A program made the position numbers and the translations under genes. Positions 6,720 through 12,881 of a stretch of DNA of 12,881 nucleotides are shown in pieces (position 1 is the stretch's first letter; each line of letters opens with the position of its first letter). The stretch comes from Acidimicrobiales bacterium. GTDB lineage: Bacteria; Actinomycetota; Acidimicrobiia; Acidimicrobiales; Palsa-688. The notes under the pieces are model-generated. The model was given only the letters and a program-made list of their open reading frames with translations. It had not been told where the DNA came from and ran no database searches. The DNA lies in the NCBI GenBank assembly GCA_030039575.1, contig JASHVH010000554.1, forward strand, positions 1 to 12,881. Reading direction: 5' to 3'.

Positions 6720-8108
6720 ATGTCTCGTAAAGGGATTAAGTGCTTATTCGTGAGCGCGGGCACCGCAATTTTGGTAGTGGCGAGCGCTACGACGAGCAGC
6801 GCCAGCGATTTGCACGCTGCTAACTCTAAAACTCCGGTCACTTTCGCGTACTCTTCAGCTTGGGTGATCGATACAACGCCGCTAACGACTCAGTTTTACA
6901 ATGAATTAGTGAAGCAATTTGATGCTAAGTACCCTTCGTTGACGCTAAAACTCGAGCCAATCCCGGGTACGTATGATGATATTGTCACGAAGCTAAGTCT
7001 CTTGTTCAGGAGCTCCAGCACAGCTCCGGACGTTGCCGAGCTGCCGACGCAGGTCATCGGGCAATTTCAATCTTCGGGCGAGCTGATGGCCATGAACAAG
7101 TTCTTGAAGACGTCATCGTGGTGGTCAACCTTCCCGAAGGTGGTCCAGAGCGAGGGCATGGTCGGTAGCCAGGTATATGCGGTGAACCAGGGAGAGAATG
7201 ATGAGTTTATCTACTATGACAAGTCGATCTTCCAAAAGGCTGGCTTGCCGACGACGTGGGCTCCCAAAAACTGGGCACAGATCCTTAGCGCCGCAGAACA
7301 GATAAAGGCGAAGGTTCCCGGCGTCTACCCGATCTGGCTTTACCCGGGCAACTTGTCCGGGTCCACAGGACTGTTGCAGGGGGCGGCGAACCTCATTTAT
7401 GGCACGCCGACACCAGATATCCAGGTCCCCAACTCGACCAAGTTCGTTATTCAGAGCCCCGGGATCGACGCTGTTTTGGGGTTCTACCATGACGTCTATA
7501 GCAAGGGTTTGGGGGTGCCTATGAGCGCCTTGCCCTCCAACGGTGGTATCGGGTACGGAGGCAACCTGTTCCAGATGGGAAAGCTTGGGCTTGCCATAGG
7601 CTCTAACTACTGGGGAGGTGGGTGGACGAAGACCGTCAGTTCACCGTACTGGCCCGTAGCGTCAAAAGTGGTGGCCACGGCGCCGCTCCCGACAGAGTTT
7701 GGGCAAAGTCCGGGCATAGCGACCACGATAGGGGGCTGGGACCTGGCTATCGGAGCGGACACGAAGCACGCTCAGGATGCCTGGGACTTGCTCAACCTTC
7801 TGCAGGATCCGCAGAATTCTCTTAACATGGCAAACTGGTCAGGCTTCGTACCTCCATCGTCGCAATTTGGCAAGGATCCCGCATTTGTCAATTTCGCCGC
7901 TCCGTATAATGCTGAGTCAGTGGACGTCCTTCCGTATGGTCGTCTGATCCCGACGAGCCCGAACTTCGATGCCTGGGCCTACGGGTTTGGAGAGGCGACC
8001 GCGGACATGGCGCTGCATCCCAGCACGACGGTGGCCCAGGCGCTCTCAACGTTCCAGGGTTACGCAAAGGACGAGATCGGCTCGTCAGCACTGGTGTCAG
8101 AGAAGTAA
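6720..8108 (+). CDS. Extracellular solute-binding protein, family 1
   Basis: A 462-residue substrate-capture protein of the CUT1 importer. A positively charged start (MSRKGIK) and a hydrophobic stretch (about 8-21), followed by small residues with plausible cleavage after residues 23-29, form a Sec signal peptide. The mature protein has typical family-1 features: an opening beta strand (VTFAYSSAW), then FYNELVKQFDAKYPSLTLKLEPIPGTYDDIVTKL, APDVAELPTQ, YAVNQGENDEFIYYDKSIFQKAGLP and GGWDLAIGADTKHAQDAWDLLNLL. No lipobox Cys follows the hydrophobic segment; the only early Cys (8) is in the n-region. This is unusual for a Gram-positive binding protein, which is normally a lipoprotein. Many Trp, Tyr, Asn and Gly residues suit a sugar-like ligand. 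AGGAAAGGGG lies just upstream of ATG 6720. The 5' third is less GC-rich than the rest. The ligand cannot be named. Confidence 0.95.
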   Translation: MSRKGIKCLFVSAGTAILVVASATTSSASDLHAANSKTPVTFAYSSAWVIDTTPLTTQFYNELVKQFDAKYPSLTLKLEPIPGTYDDIVTKLSLLFRSSSTAPDVAELPTQVIGQFQSSGELMAMNKFLKTSSWWSTFPKVVQSEGMVGSQVYAVNQGENDEFIYYDKSIFQKAGLPTTWAPKNWAQILSAAEQIKAKVPGVYPIWLYPGNLSGSTGLLQGAANLIYGTPTPDIQVPNSTKFVIQSPGIDAVLGFYHDVYSKGLGVPMSALPSNGGIGYGGNLFQMGKLGLAIGSNYWGGGWTKTVSSPYWPVASKVVATAPLPTEFGQSPGIATTIGGWDLAIGADTKHAQDAWDLLNLLQDPQNSLNMANWSGFVPPSSQFGKDPAFVNFAAPYNAESVDVLPYGRLIPTSPNFDAWAYGFGEATADMALHPSTTVAQALSTFQGYAKDEIGSSALVSEK

Positions 8109-8115
8109 AACGGGG

Positions 8116-8188
8116 GCCTAACGCAATAGGCATTCGACGAGGGCGGCCGCTTCCATGGGCGGCCGCCCGTGGGCCAAGGCTCGGAGCC
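8116..8188 (+). terminator. Run of three stem-loops between binding protein and permease
   Basis: Three hairpins follow the binding-protein stop codon: GCCTA/TAGGC with a 6-nt loop (8116-8131); a perfect 10-bp stem GGGCGGCCGC/GCGGCCGCCC with an 8-nt loop (8141-8168); and GGCT/AGCC with a triloop (8178-8188). No T-run follows. The position between binding-protein and permease genes fits an attenuating terminator or an mRNA 3'-stabilising structure, as known for malE-malF. Either would yield more binding protein than membrane subunits. The function is inferred from structure and position. Confidence 0.55.
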
Positions 8189-8246
8189 TGGGGGGAGCTT
8201 CGGGCGGCAGTGAACATGCAGCATCTACTCGAGGAGGCTCCAGGAG

Positions 8247-9197
8247 TTGATCCCGGTCCAGGAATGGATGGAGCAAGAAGGGCCGGCCGGGCTGGCGGCT
8301 GTCCTCCCTGGAGAGCCGAGCGCCGCCCGGGGACGGCGCGCGGACCCAACCGGAATGCTGTTAACTGCGCCAGCGCTGGTCATGTTATTGTGCCTGTTCT
8401 TAGCGCCCGTCGGGTACGCTTTCTACCTAGGGTTTACAAACCTGACGTTGACAGGCCCGACGTCTCTGCACTACAGCTTCACTGGGACGGCGAACCTCAG
8501 TCTGATGGCACACGATGGGTTGTTCTGGAGTTCGCTCGCGGTCACCGGCATCTATATCGGAGCGTCGGCGGTGTTCGGCGCGACGGTGGCCGGGATGGCG
8601 CTGGCATTGCTGATGCGGCGGGCCGCCAGCGGTGTGAGCGCAGTGGTCGGGAGCCTGGCCATTTTCGCCTGGATAATGCCCGCCGCCAGCGGCGCCTTTT
8701 TGTGGTACACCTTCAGCCAAGCGGGAGGGACACTCTCTAAGGTGGTTGGGGGAGCCCCAATATTCAGCGCTCCCCTTGTTATCGTCTCGACGGCAAACGT
8801 GTGGTCGACCGCCGGGTTCGCCATGCTCGTGCTGGCGGGGGGTCTACGAGCGGTGGCGCCTGAAATGATCGAAGCCGCCCGGCTCGAGGGGGCTTCGCAC
8901 TGGCAGACGTTTTGGAAGATCACAGTTCCAACTATGCGTTACACGCTGATGACGACCGTTCTTATAGTGGTCCTGCTAAGTTTGGGAAATTTCACGTTGA
9001 TTTATGTCATGACCCAAGGGGGGCCCGGTAATGCGACGGATATTTTGCCGATCTATTCGTACCTTCAGGCGTTTAGCTTCAACCGGCTTGGTTATGGAGC
9101 CCTCGTGGGGGATGTGGTTGTCGTCTTGGGAGCCATCGGCGCGTACGCGTATGTCGTAGCCGTTAGGAAAAGGGATAGGGGTCTCGACAGTGCTTGA
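8247..9197 (+). CDS. ABC sugar permease, MalF-like
   Basis: A 316-residue inner-membrane subunit of the CUT1 importer, expected to pair with the next gene's product to form the channel. After a roughly 35-residue charged cytoplasmic N-terminus come about six hydrophobic segments, near residues 38-62, 95-123, 130-155, 172-198, 233-255 and 283-306. The EAA loop that docks on the ATPase is well kept: EAARLEGASHWQTFWKITVP (209-228) matches EAA-x2-(D/E)GA-x8-I-x-x-P. YVMTQGGPGNATDILPIY (254-271) is a strong hallmark of MalF/UgpA-type permeases. TTG 8247 is chosen because GAGGAGG (8231-8237) sits 9 nt upstream; in-frame ATG 8268 is an alternative with a poor ribosome binding site. The gene overlaps the next by 8 nt, indicating coupled translation. 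It contains several TTA codons near its start. Confidence 0.95.
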   Translation: MIPVQEWMEQEGPAGLAAVLPGEPSAARGRRADPTGMLLTAPALVMLLCLFLAPVGYAFYLGFTNLTLTGPTSLHYSFTGTANLSLMAHDGLFWSSLAVTGIYIGASAVFGATVAGMALALLMRRAASGVSAVVGSLAIFAWIMPAASGAFLWYTFSQAGGTLSKVVGGAPIFSAPLVIVSTANVWSTAGFAMLVLAGGLRAVAPEMIEAARLEGASHWQTFWKITVPTMRYTLMTTVLIVVLLSLGNFTLIYVMTQGGPGNATDILPIYSYLQAFSFNRLGYGALVGDVVVVLGAIGAYAYVVAVRKRDRGLDSA

Positions 9198-10089
9198 AGC
9201 CGGATCGCGACCACGTCAGGCCAGTGACTTCGAGTTGGAGCCCGATCTTGACGCGGTGGAGCCACCTCCCGTTATGGCGCCGGAAAGGAAATGGTCGTTG
9301 GGGGCGACCGCCGGACTGGTCGTTATGGGCGTACTGTTCGCGTTGCCGCTGTTGTGGCTGGTGTTAGCCGCGTTTGATGCAAATGGCAACGCCTTCTTGC
9401 GCTGGCCGAACTGGAGCGTGACGAATTTCGTAGCCGCCGGGTCGAGCGCCAACCTGCAGAGTTTTCTGGCGAGCCTGGAGTTGGGCCTGATCTCAGCCGC
9501 GGTAGCGACGATCCCGGCTGTGCCAGCGGGCTACGCTTTGTCGCGTCGGCGCATCCCGCTGAAGGACAGCTTCATGGTGATGGTCCTGTTCCTCACCGCT
9601 GTGCCAATTGCTATCGTTGTGATCCCGGTTTATCAGTTCTTGTCGCAGTACGGTTTCCTCAGTTTGGTGTCGGCAGGGATATTTATAGGCGTTACGAACT
9701 TGCCGTTCGCGCTCTGGCTGGTGCGCGCGGCAGTAGAAAGCGTCCCGCTCGACCTCGAGGAGTCGGCCTTGATGGAGCGGGCGCGACTCTGGCAGATTAT
9801 CGCCCGGGTGACAGGGCCTTTGGCGGCTCCGGGCATTCTCGCCGCTGCTTTCTTTGCCTTTGCCGCGGGGTGGAGCGCCTTCTTGGTCCCATTGGTGCTG
9901 GTGAGCGCATCTTCGCAGTTTCCGGCTGGCCTTGCACTGTACGGGTACATCCATTCGGGAGGGTTGATCCAGTACGGTAATTTGGCCGCGTTCTCGCTGC
10001 TGTACTCGCTGCCCGTCGTAATCCTGTACTTGATTGTGTCCCGGGTCATCAAGGGGGGTTTCGCTTTTGGCGGTGCGATACGAGGCTGA
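9190..10089 (+). CDS. ABC sugar permease, MalG-like, with altered EAA loop
   Basis: A 299-residue second membrane subunit of the importer. A roughly 35-residue acidic, proline-containing N-terminus is followed by hydrophobic segments near 38-62, 93-117, 127-150, 160-180, 212-240 and 265-290. It has the MalG-like features NWSVTNF (74-80), AGYALSRRRIP (113-123) and GWSAFLVPLVL (227-237). The EAA loop is ESALMERARLWQIIARVTGP (191-210): EAA has become ESA, and the highly conserved Gly after the acidic residue is Arg197. The partner permease has a normal loop, so docking on the ATPase may be asymmetric. GTG 9190 overlaps the preceding gene by 8 nt (GTGCTTGA). The reading frame is intact to TGA at 10087-10089, so this is not a pseudogene by length. 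Confidence 0.95.
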   Translation: MLEAGSRPRQASDFELEPDLDAVEPPPVMAPERKWSLGATAGLVVMGVLFALPLLWLVLAAFDANGNAFLRWPNWSVTNFVAAGSSANLQSFLASLELGLISAAVATIPAVPAGYALSRRRIPLKDSFMVMVLFLTAVPIAIVVIPVYQFLSQYGFLSLVSAGIFIGVTNLPFALWLVRAAVESVPLDLEESALMERARLWQIIARVTGPLAAPGILAAAFFAFAAGWSAFLVPLVLVSASSQFPAGLALYGYIHSGGLIQYGNLAAFSLLYSLPVVILYLIVSRVIKGGFAFGGAIRG

Positions 10090-10174
10090 GTATTGCCGGC
10101 CGCCTGACCTGGCAGGGCCATCGAAATACCATTGGGTAAAGGCTTCCTCGTGTTCAAAGGTGCGCATGGTGTAC

Positions 10175-10190
10175 GGTTGTTCGTGCAACC
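10175..10190. promoter_or_regulatory. Operator-like inverted repeat before the isomerase gene
   Basis: GGTTGTTCGTGCAACC has perfect 5-bp arms (GGTTG/CAACC) centred on CG, a layout like LacI-family operators, which have a central CG. It lies 82 bp before the chosen start of the isomerase gene, in the 182-bp gap after the permeases. The rest of that gap (10090-10271) shows nothing else clear. No clear -35/-10 pair was found beside it. It could equally be a small RNA hairpin or chance. Confidence 0.25.
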
Positions 10191-10271
10191 TGGTTGGGAA
10201 AGAAGAGCAATTGCAGCGCTGGCTAGAGGTCCCCAGTGATGCGACCGGGCACTTGGGCCAAGGAGGCGAAG

Positions 10272-11126
10272 TTGACAACGAGCCCTTGGATGGCGCGACT
10301 GTGCGTCGGCACTCAGCCATGTAGCGCGTCCGAAATCAGCAAGATCGCCCCTGGCCTGGCGGGTGCCGGTTACGAAGGAGTGGAGGTACACCCGGGACAG
10401 CTGGCGTCGGTGGGTGACCGCGTCTACCGGGACCGGTTCCTGGGCACGCTTCGCACCGCCGGCCTCGAGGTCGCCTGCGCCTATGCCGGCGTCGCGTCCG
10501 ACGAGCCATCGGCTGCGCTTGCAAGCGCACGCTGCGAGATGGCTGCTGCCCTCGGCGCCGGGCTGGTCTTCCTGGTACCGCCCAGCCGCCGGAGCGGGAC
10601 GCTCCAGGACATGGCGGCCCAGGTGGCCAGGGTGTGCAGCGCGGCAGGTCAGCTTGGCCTCGAGGTAGCAGTGCACAACCACGCCGGGACGCACGTGACG
10701 AACGTGGAAATGGCGCTGCGGTTCCTCGACGCGGTCGACCGACCCGAGGCCGGGCTTTGCCTGGACGTCGCCCACCTGGCGCTGTTCGAAGATGACGTGC
10801 CCGCCGCCATCGACCAGCTGGTCCCATACGTTCGCTATGTCCACCTGAAGGATCTAGCTGCCGGCGCCCGTGAGACCCTCGCCGCGTTGGACGGCGAGTC
10901 GCTCGAAGGCGTGTCGCCGTTGAACCCCGCCTACACCGACATCGGTGCCGGGGCGCTCGACATGCCCGCGATCCTGGAAGCGCTGGCGAGCCGCGGGTAC
11001 GGCGGCTGGGCGACCGTCGAGATCGAGACGCTGAGGCGCCCGACTTTTCTCGAACAGGCGCGTGAAAACGCCGATGAGGTCACCGCACTTTTGGCTCAGC
11101 GCGAAAACCGTGCGCCGCGACCATGA
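10272..11126 (+). CDS. Sugar phosphate isomerase/epimerase, IolE-like TIM barrel
   Basis: A 284-residue member of the xylose-isomerase-like TIM-barrel family, metal-dependent enzymes that isomerise, epimerise or dehydrate sugars and inosose. Family landmarks in order are VGTQPCSASEISKIAPGLAGAGYEGVEVHPG (12-42), VAVHNHAGTHV (132-142), LCLDVAHLALF (162-172), VRYVHLKDL (187-195), YTDIGAGALDMPAILEAL (221-238) and GYGGWATVEIE (242-252). Asp165, His191 and Glu250 are likely metal ligands. The VHNHAGT, LDVAHLA and VHLKD blocks resemble inosose dehydratase (IolE)-like proteins more than ketose 3-epimerases. TTG 10272 is chosen because AAGGAGG (10260-10266) lies 5 nt upstream. The more upstream GTG 10236 would put that site inside the gene, and ATG 10290 is too far from it. 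The neighbouring Gfo/Idh/MocA gene gives an IolE/IolG-like pair, suggesting polyol or cyclitol catabolism by inference. Confidence 0.9.
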   Translation: MTTSPWMARLCVGTQPCSASEISKIAPGLAGAGYEGVEVHPGQLASVGDRVYRDRFLGTLRTAGLEVACAYAGVASDEPSAALASARCEMAAALGAGLVFLVPPSRRSGTLQDMAAQVARVCSAAGQLGLEVAVHNHAGTHVTNVEMALRFLDAVDRPEAGLCLDVAHLALFEDDVPAAIDQLVPYVRYVHLKDLAAGARETLAALDGESLEGVSPLNPAYTDIGAGALDMPAILEALASRGYGGWATVEIETLRRPTFLEQARENADEVTALLAQRENRAPRP

Positions 11127-11165
11127 GCTGGCCGCCGACAGGGCGCCGTACAGGAGGATTAGACG

Positions 11166-11222
11166 ATGCCCCGCTTAGAGGGCCGCAGGAACACGCGAGT
11201 GAGAGGTAAGCACCAATTATGA
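11166..11222 (+). CDS. 18-residue basic mini-ORF coupled to the oxidoreductase
   Basis: ATG 11166 has a very good ribosome binding site, AGGAGG at 11152-11157 with 8-nt spacing, stronger than that of the downstream gene. It encodes MPRLEGRRNTRVRGKHQL and stops at TGA 11220-11222, overlapping the oxidoreductase ATG (11219) as ATGA. This is the arrangement of a translationally coupled leader peptide. It has five Arg, one Lys and one His, and two TTA leucine codons, the last just before the stop. No homologue is recognised. It may be a real small protein, a leader that tunes oxidoreductase translation, or chance. Confidence 0.45.
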   Translation: MPRLEGRRNTRVRGKHQL

Positions 11223-12304
11223 GGCTCGGGATCGTGGGTTGTGGGTGGATCGTCGAGCGCGAGCACGCTCCGGCGTTGCGCGACGCAAAAGGCATTGAGG
11301 TGGCCGCCGTCGCCGATATCGCCCCGGGGCGCGCCCGGCTCGTAGGCAGCTTGCTCGGCTTGGACGAGAAGGACTGCCTCGACGACCCGCGCCGGCTGGT
11401 AGAGCGGCCAGATGTCGACGCCGTCTCCATTGCGACGCCGCCCAACGTCCGCACGGAGCTGGTGGCTATGGCCGCGTCCTGCGGAAAGCACGTTATCTGC
11501 GAGAAGCCTCTGGCCACGACCCTGAGTGCGGCGGACGAGATGATCGCCGGCTGCGCCGAGGCCGGAGTCCAGCTCCTCGTCTACCACAACTACCTGTACT
11601 TCCCTGAGACCCGACTGGCCCGCCAGCTGATCGCCGAGGGTGAGATCGGCGAGGTACTGGCGACGGATATCACGGGGTTCGGGGCCCGCCCGTGGGAAGG
11701 AACCGAAGCCTTCCGGCCAGGCTGGCGGCGGGTCGTCGACGACGCCGGCGGCGGCGCACTGATGGACGTCGCGGTGCACGCTGTGTACCTCACCGAGGCG
11801 TACCACGGACGACCGGTCGACCGGGTCAGCGCCGACGTCCGCTACGACAACAGCGGGGTCGACATCGCGGGCTATTGCCGCTTGGGCCTCGGGCCGGGCG
11901 TAGGGCTCCTCGCGGTGGCATGGGGCCAGGGAGGGGCGTCACTCAGCATCATGGGGACCGACGGGCACATCGCGTTCGTGTTCGACGAGCGCATGGGCTA
12001 TTACGGAGCGCCGGCAAGGGTCGTACGGCTGTTCCGTGCGTCCGGCCCCTCGCGCAGCTGGTACATGCCGTTCGTGAGGACGTTCTTCACGGCGGAGCTC
12101 TTCGAGGACATCGCCGCCTGCCTCGAGGGTCAGAGCGAGCTTTACCCAGCCCACGGAAAAGACGGACGACGGGCCGTCGAGGCCATCTTTGCCGCCTACC
12201 GCGCGGCGGCCACTCAGGCGGTCGTGAGCCTTCCGCTCCCTGAGGACGACCTGTACCGGGAAGGCCTGGCCGGCCTCCGGCCGGCCGTGCAGACCAGGGA
12301 CTGA
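11219..12304 (+). CDS. Gfo/Idh/MocA-family oxidoreductase
   Basis: A 361-residue NAD(P)-dependent sugar or polyol dehydrogenase, related to glucose-fructose oxidoreductase, inositol 2-dehydrogenase and MocA. The Rossmann fold opens at once with GIVGCGWI (4-11), and Asp33 at the end of the second strand (VADIAP) favours NAD. VSIATPPNVRTELV (69-82) and the catalytic-Lys motif CEKPLATT (94-101) are standard. GGGALMDVAVHAVYL (177-191) carries the Asp183/His187 pair equivalent to the active-site D-x-x-x-H of the family. The C-terminal alpha/beta domain is complete. ATG 11219 has only a moderate ribosome binding site (GAGAGGTAAG) but overlaps the stop of the upstream mini-ORF, so coupled translation is likely. 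The substrate is unknown; a cyclitol or sugar from the adjacent importer is plausible. A 157-bp gap to the cupin gene follows. Confidence 0.95.
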   Translation: MRLGIVGCGWIVEREHAPALRDAKGIEVAAVADIAPGRARLVGSLLGLDEKDCLDDPRRLVERPDVDAVSIATPPNVRTELVAMAASCGKHVICEKPLATTLSAADEMIAGCAEAGVQLLVYHNYLYFPETRLARQLIAEGEIGEVLATDITGFGARPWEGTEAFRPGWRRVVDDAGGGALMDVAVHAVYLTEAYHGRPVDRVSADVRYDNSGVDIAGYCRLGLGPGVGLLAVAWGQGGASLSIMGTDGHIAFVFDERMGYYGAPARVVRLFRASGPSRSWYMPFVRTFFTAELFEDIAACLEGQSELYPAHGKDGRRAVEAIFAAYRAAATQAVVSLPLPEDDLYREGLAGLRPAVQTRD

Positions 12305-12410
12305 AGGGCTAATCCTTGAGGAGCCGTCCCTCTCGCCTAGGCTGCCGACGCTGTGTTCCCATAGCCGTGGCCCCGTTTCCCGAGAGTGCCCGCCAGAGGG
12401 CCCAGGAACT

Positions 12411-12424
12411 TTCGATGGCTCGAA
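12411..12424. promoter_or_regulatory. Inverted repeat before the cupin gene
   Basis: TTCGA-TGGC-TCGAA forms a perfect 5-bp-arm palindrome 37 bp before the cupin start, followed by an AT-richer stretch with TATTTG at 12431-12436 that could be part of a -10 box. It is a possible operator for separate control of the cupin. The remainder of the gap after the oxidoreductase (12305-12410) shows only a weak hairpin at 12307-12325. Confidence 0.25.
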
Positions 12425-12461
12425 CTCGCCTATTTGAAAAACAACACTAAGGAGTGGCTTG

Positions 12462-12848
12462 ATGGACATACGTTCGATTGAAACCTCTGTGCCCCTTGTC
12501 GAACACAATGGCACGGTGCCGGTGTGGTACCTTGTCGAGCCGCAGGCGATGCGGGAGGCCACCGAAGGTGGGTTCCTCGAGCTTGTCAATGAGTTCGAGG
12601 TGGCCGGTGGGGGCGCGGTCTACCCCCACACCCACCCGACGCACGAGTTCTACTACGTGACGTCAGGGAGGGGCACCATGACTGTCGGCGAAGAAGACCG
12701 CCCGGTCCAGCAAGGGGACCTGGTCTACATCCCGCCCGACGTCGTGCACAGCCTCCGGCCAGCGACGGACAACGCCCCGATCCATTGCTTTTGCTTCGCG
12801 ATTGGCGTCAAAGGGGCAGGCAAGATCGACTACTCGACGCACGACTGA
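12462..12848 (+). CDS. Small single-domain cupin protein
   Basis: A 128-residue single-domain cupin (beta barrel). Motif 1 is GGAVYPHTHPTHEFYYVTSGRG (50-71), with metal ligands His56, His58 and Glu62. Motif 2 is GDLVYIPPDVVHSL (85-98), with the last ligand His96. All four metal-binding residues are present, so it should bind a divalent metal. Small cupins in sugar clusters act as isomerases, epimerases or lactone/keto-acid enzymes, or as ligand-binding proteins; sequence alone does not decide. ATG 12462 is preferred, with AAGGAG (12449-12454) 7 nt upstream; TTG 12459 is possible. The palindrome upstream suggests it may have its own promoter as well as readthrough from the oxidoreductase gene. 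Confidence 0.93.
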   Translation: MDIRSIETSVPLVEHNGTVPVWYLVEPQAMREATEGGFLELVNEFEVAGGGAVYPHTHPTHEFYYVTSGRGTMTVGEEDRPVQQGDLVYIPPDVVHSLRPATDNAPIHCFCFAIGVKGAGKIDYSTHD

Positions 12849-12855
12849 GCTGGCG

Positions 12856-12877
12856 CGCCACCGCCCGCGCAGTGGCG
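12856..12877 (+). terminator. Hairpin after the cupin gene
   Basis: CGCCAC and GTGGCG pair as a perfect 6-bp stem around a 10-nt loop, 8 nt after the cupin stop codon. No T-run is visible before the window ends 4 bases later, so it can only be called a candidate terminator closing the cluster. Confidence 0.35.
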
Positions 12878-12881
12878 GCCC

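Noticed and set aside
10236..10271. Upstream GTG start for the isomerase gene
   Set aside because: It would bury the excellent AAGGAGG site at 10260-10266 and add residues unlike the family's N-terminus; TTG 10272 fits better.
9633..10844. 403-codon minus-strand open frame across the second permease and the isomerase
   Set aside because: It spans two recognisable + strand genes and the gap between them and has no family motif.
1..12881. CRISPR array, intact insertion sequence, attachment site or integrase
   Set aside because: No regularly spaced repeats, no transposase or integrase frame and no terminal inverted repeats bounding a gene were found on either strand.

Overview
The window is high-GC bacterial DNA in which every recognisable gene lies on the + strand. 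The GC-rich codon use, frequent TTG/GTG starts behind purine-rich ribosome binding sites and the short gene spacing fit an actinobacterium, or less likely another high-GC Gram-positive-like lineage such as Chloroflexota. No rRNA, tRNA or other phylogenetic marker is present, so this placement is only an inference.

Layout. Left block (1-4362): the 3' part of an FGGY-family sugar/polyol kinase, a protein of the N,N-dimethylformamidase large-subunit family, and a D-isomer-specific 2-hydroxyacid dehydrogenase. Next comes about 1 kb (4363-5384) with no convincing gene. It holds two back-to-back hairpins, a promoter-like site with an inverted repeat in its spacer, and perhaps decayed mobile-element sequence. 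Middle block (5385-10089): a complete CUT1-type (maltose/glycerol-3-phosphate-like) ABC importer in the order ATPase, solute-binding protein, permease, permease, with a run of stem-loops between the binding protein and the first permease. Right block (10272-12848): an IolE-like sugar phosphate isomerase/epimerase, an 18-codon mini-ORF coupled to a Gfo/Idh/MocA oxidoreductase, and a small cupin. The window ends in a hairpin.

How the parts may work together (inference): the importer takes up a carbohydrate or polyol. The Gfo/Idh/MocA enzyme, the IolE-like TIM-barrel enzyme and the cupin would oxidise, dehydrate or isomerise it; the kinase would phosphorylate an intermediate; and the 2-hydroxyacid dehydrogenase would handle a 2-keto/2-hydroxy acid product. 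The unusual member is the DMFase-like hydrolase. If its reaction is also C-N bond cleavage, the substrate could carry an amide or N-acyl group, for example an N-acylated amino sugar or aminocyclitol. I know of no described pathway with this exact set of genes. No transcriptional regulator is encoded in the window, although several operator-like inverted repeats are visible.

Base composition is uneven. The dehydrogenase gene and the 5' part of the binding-protein gene are clearly less GC-rich, and the dehydrogenase has six TTA codons, whereas the DMFase-like, isomerase and Gfo/Idh/MocA genes are strongly GC-biased. The cluster may therefore be a mosaic.
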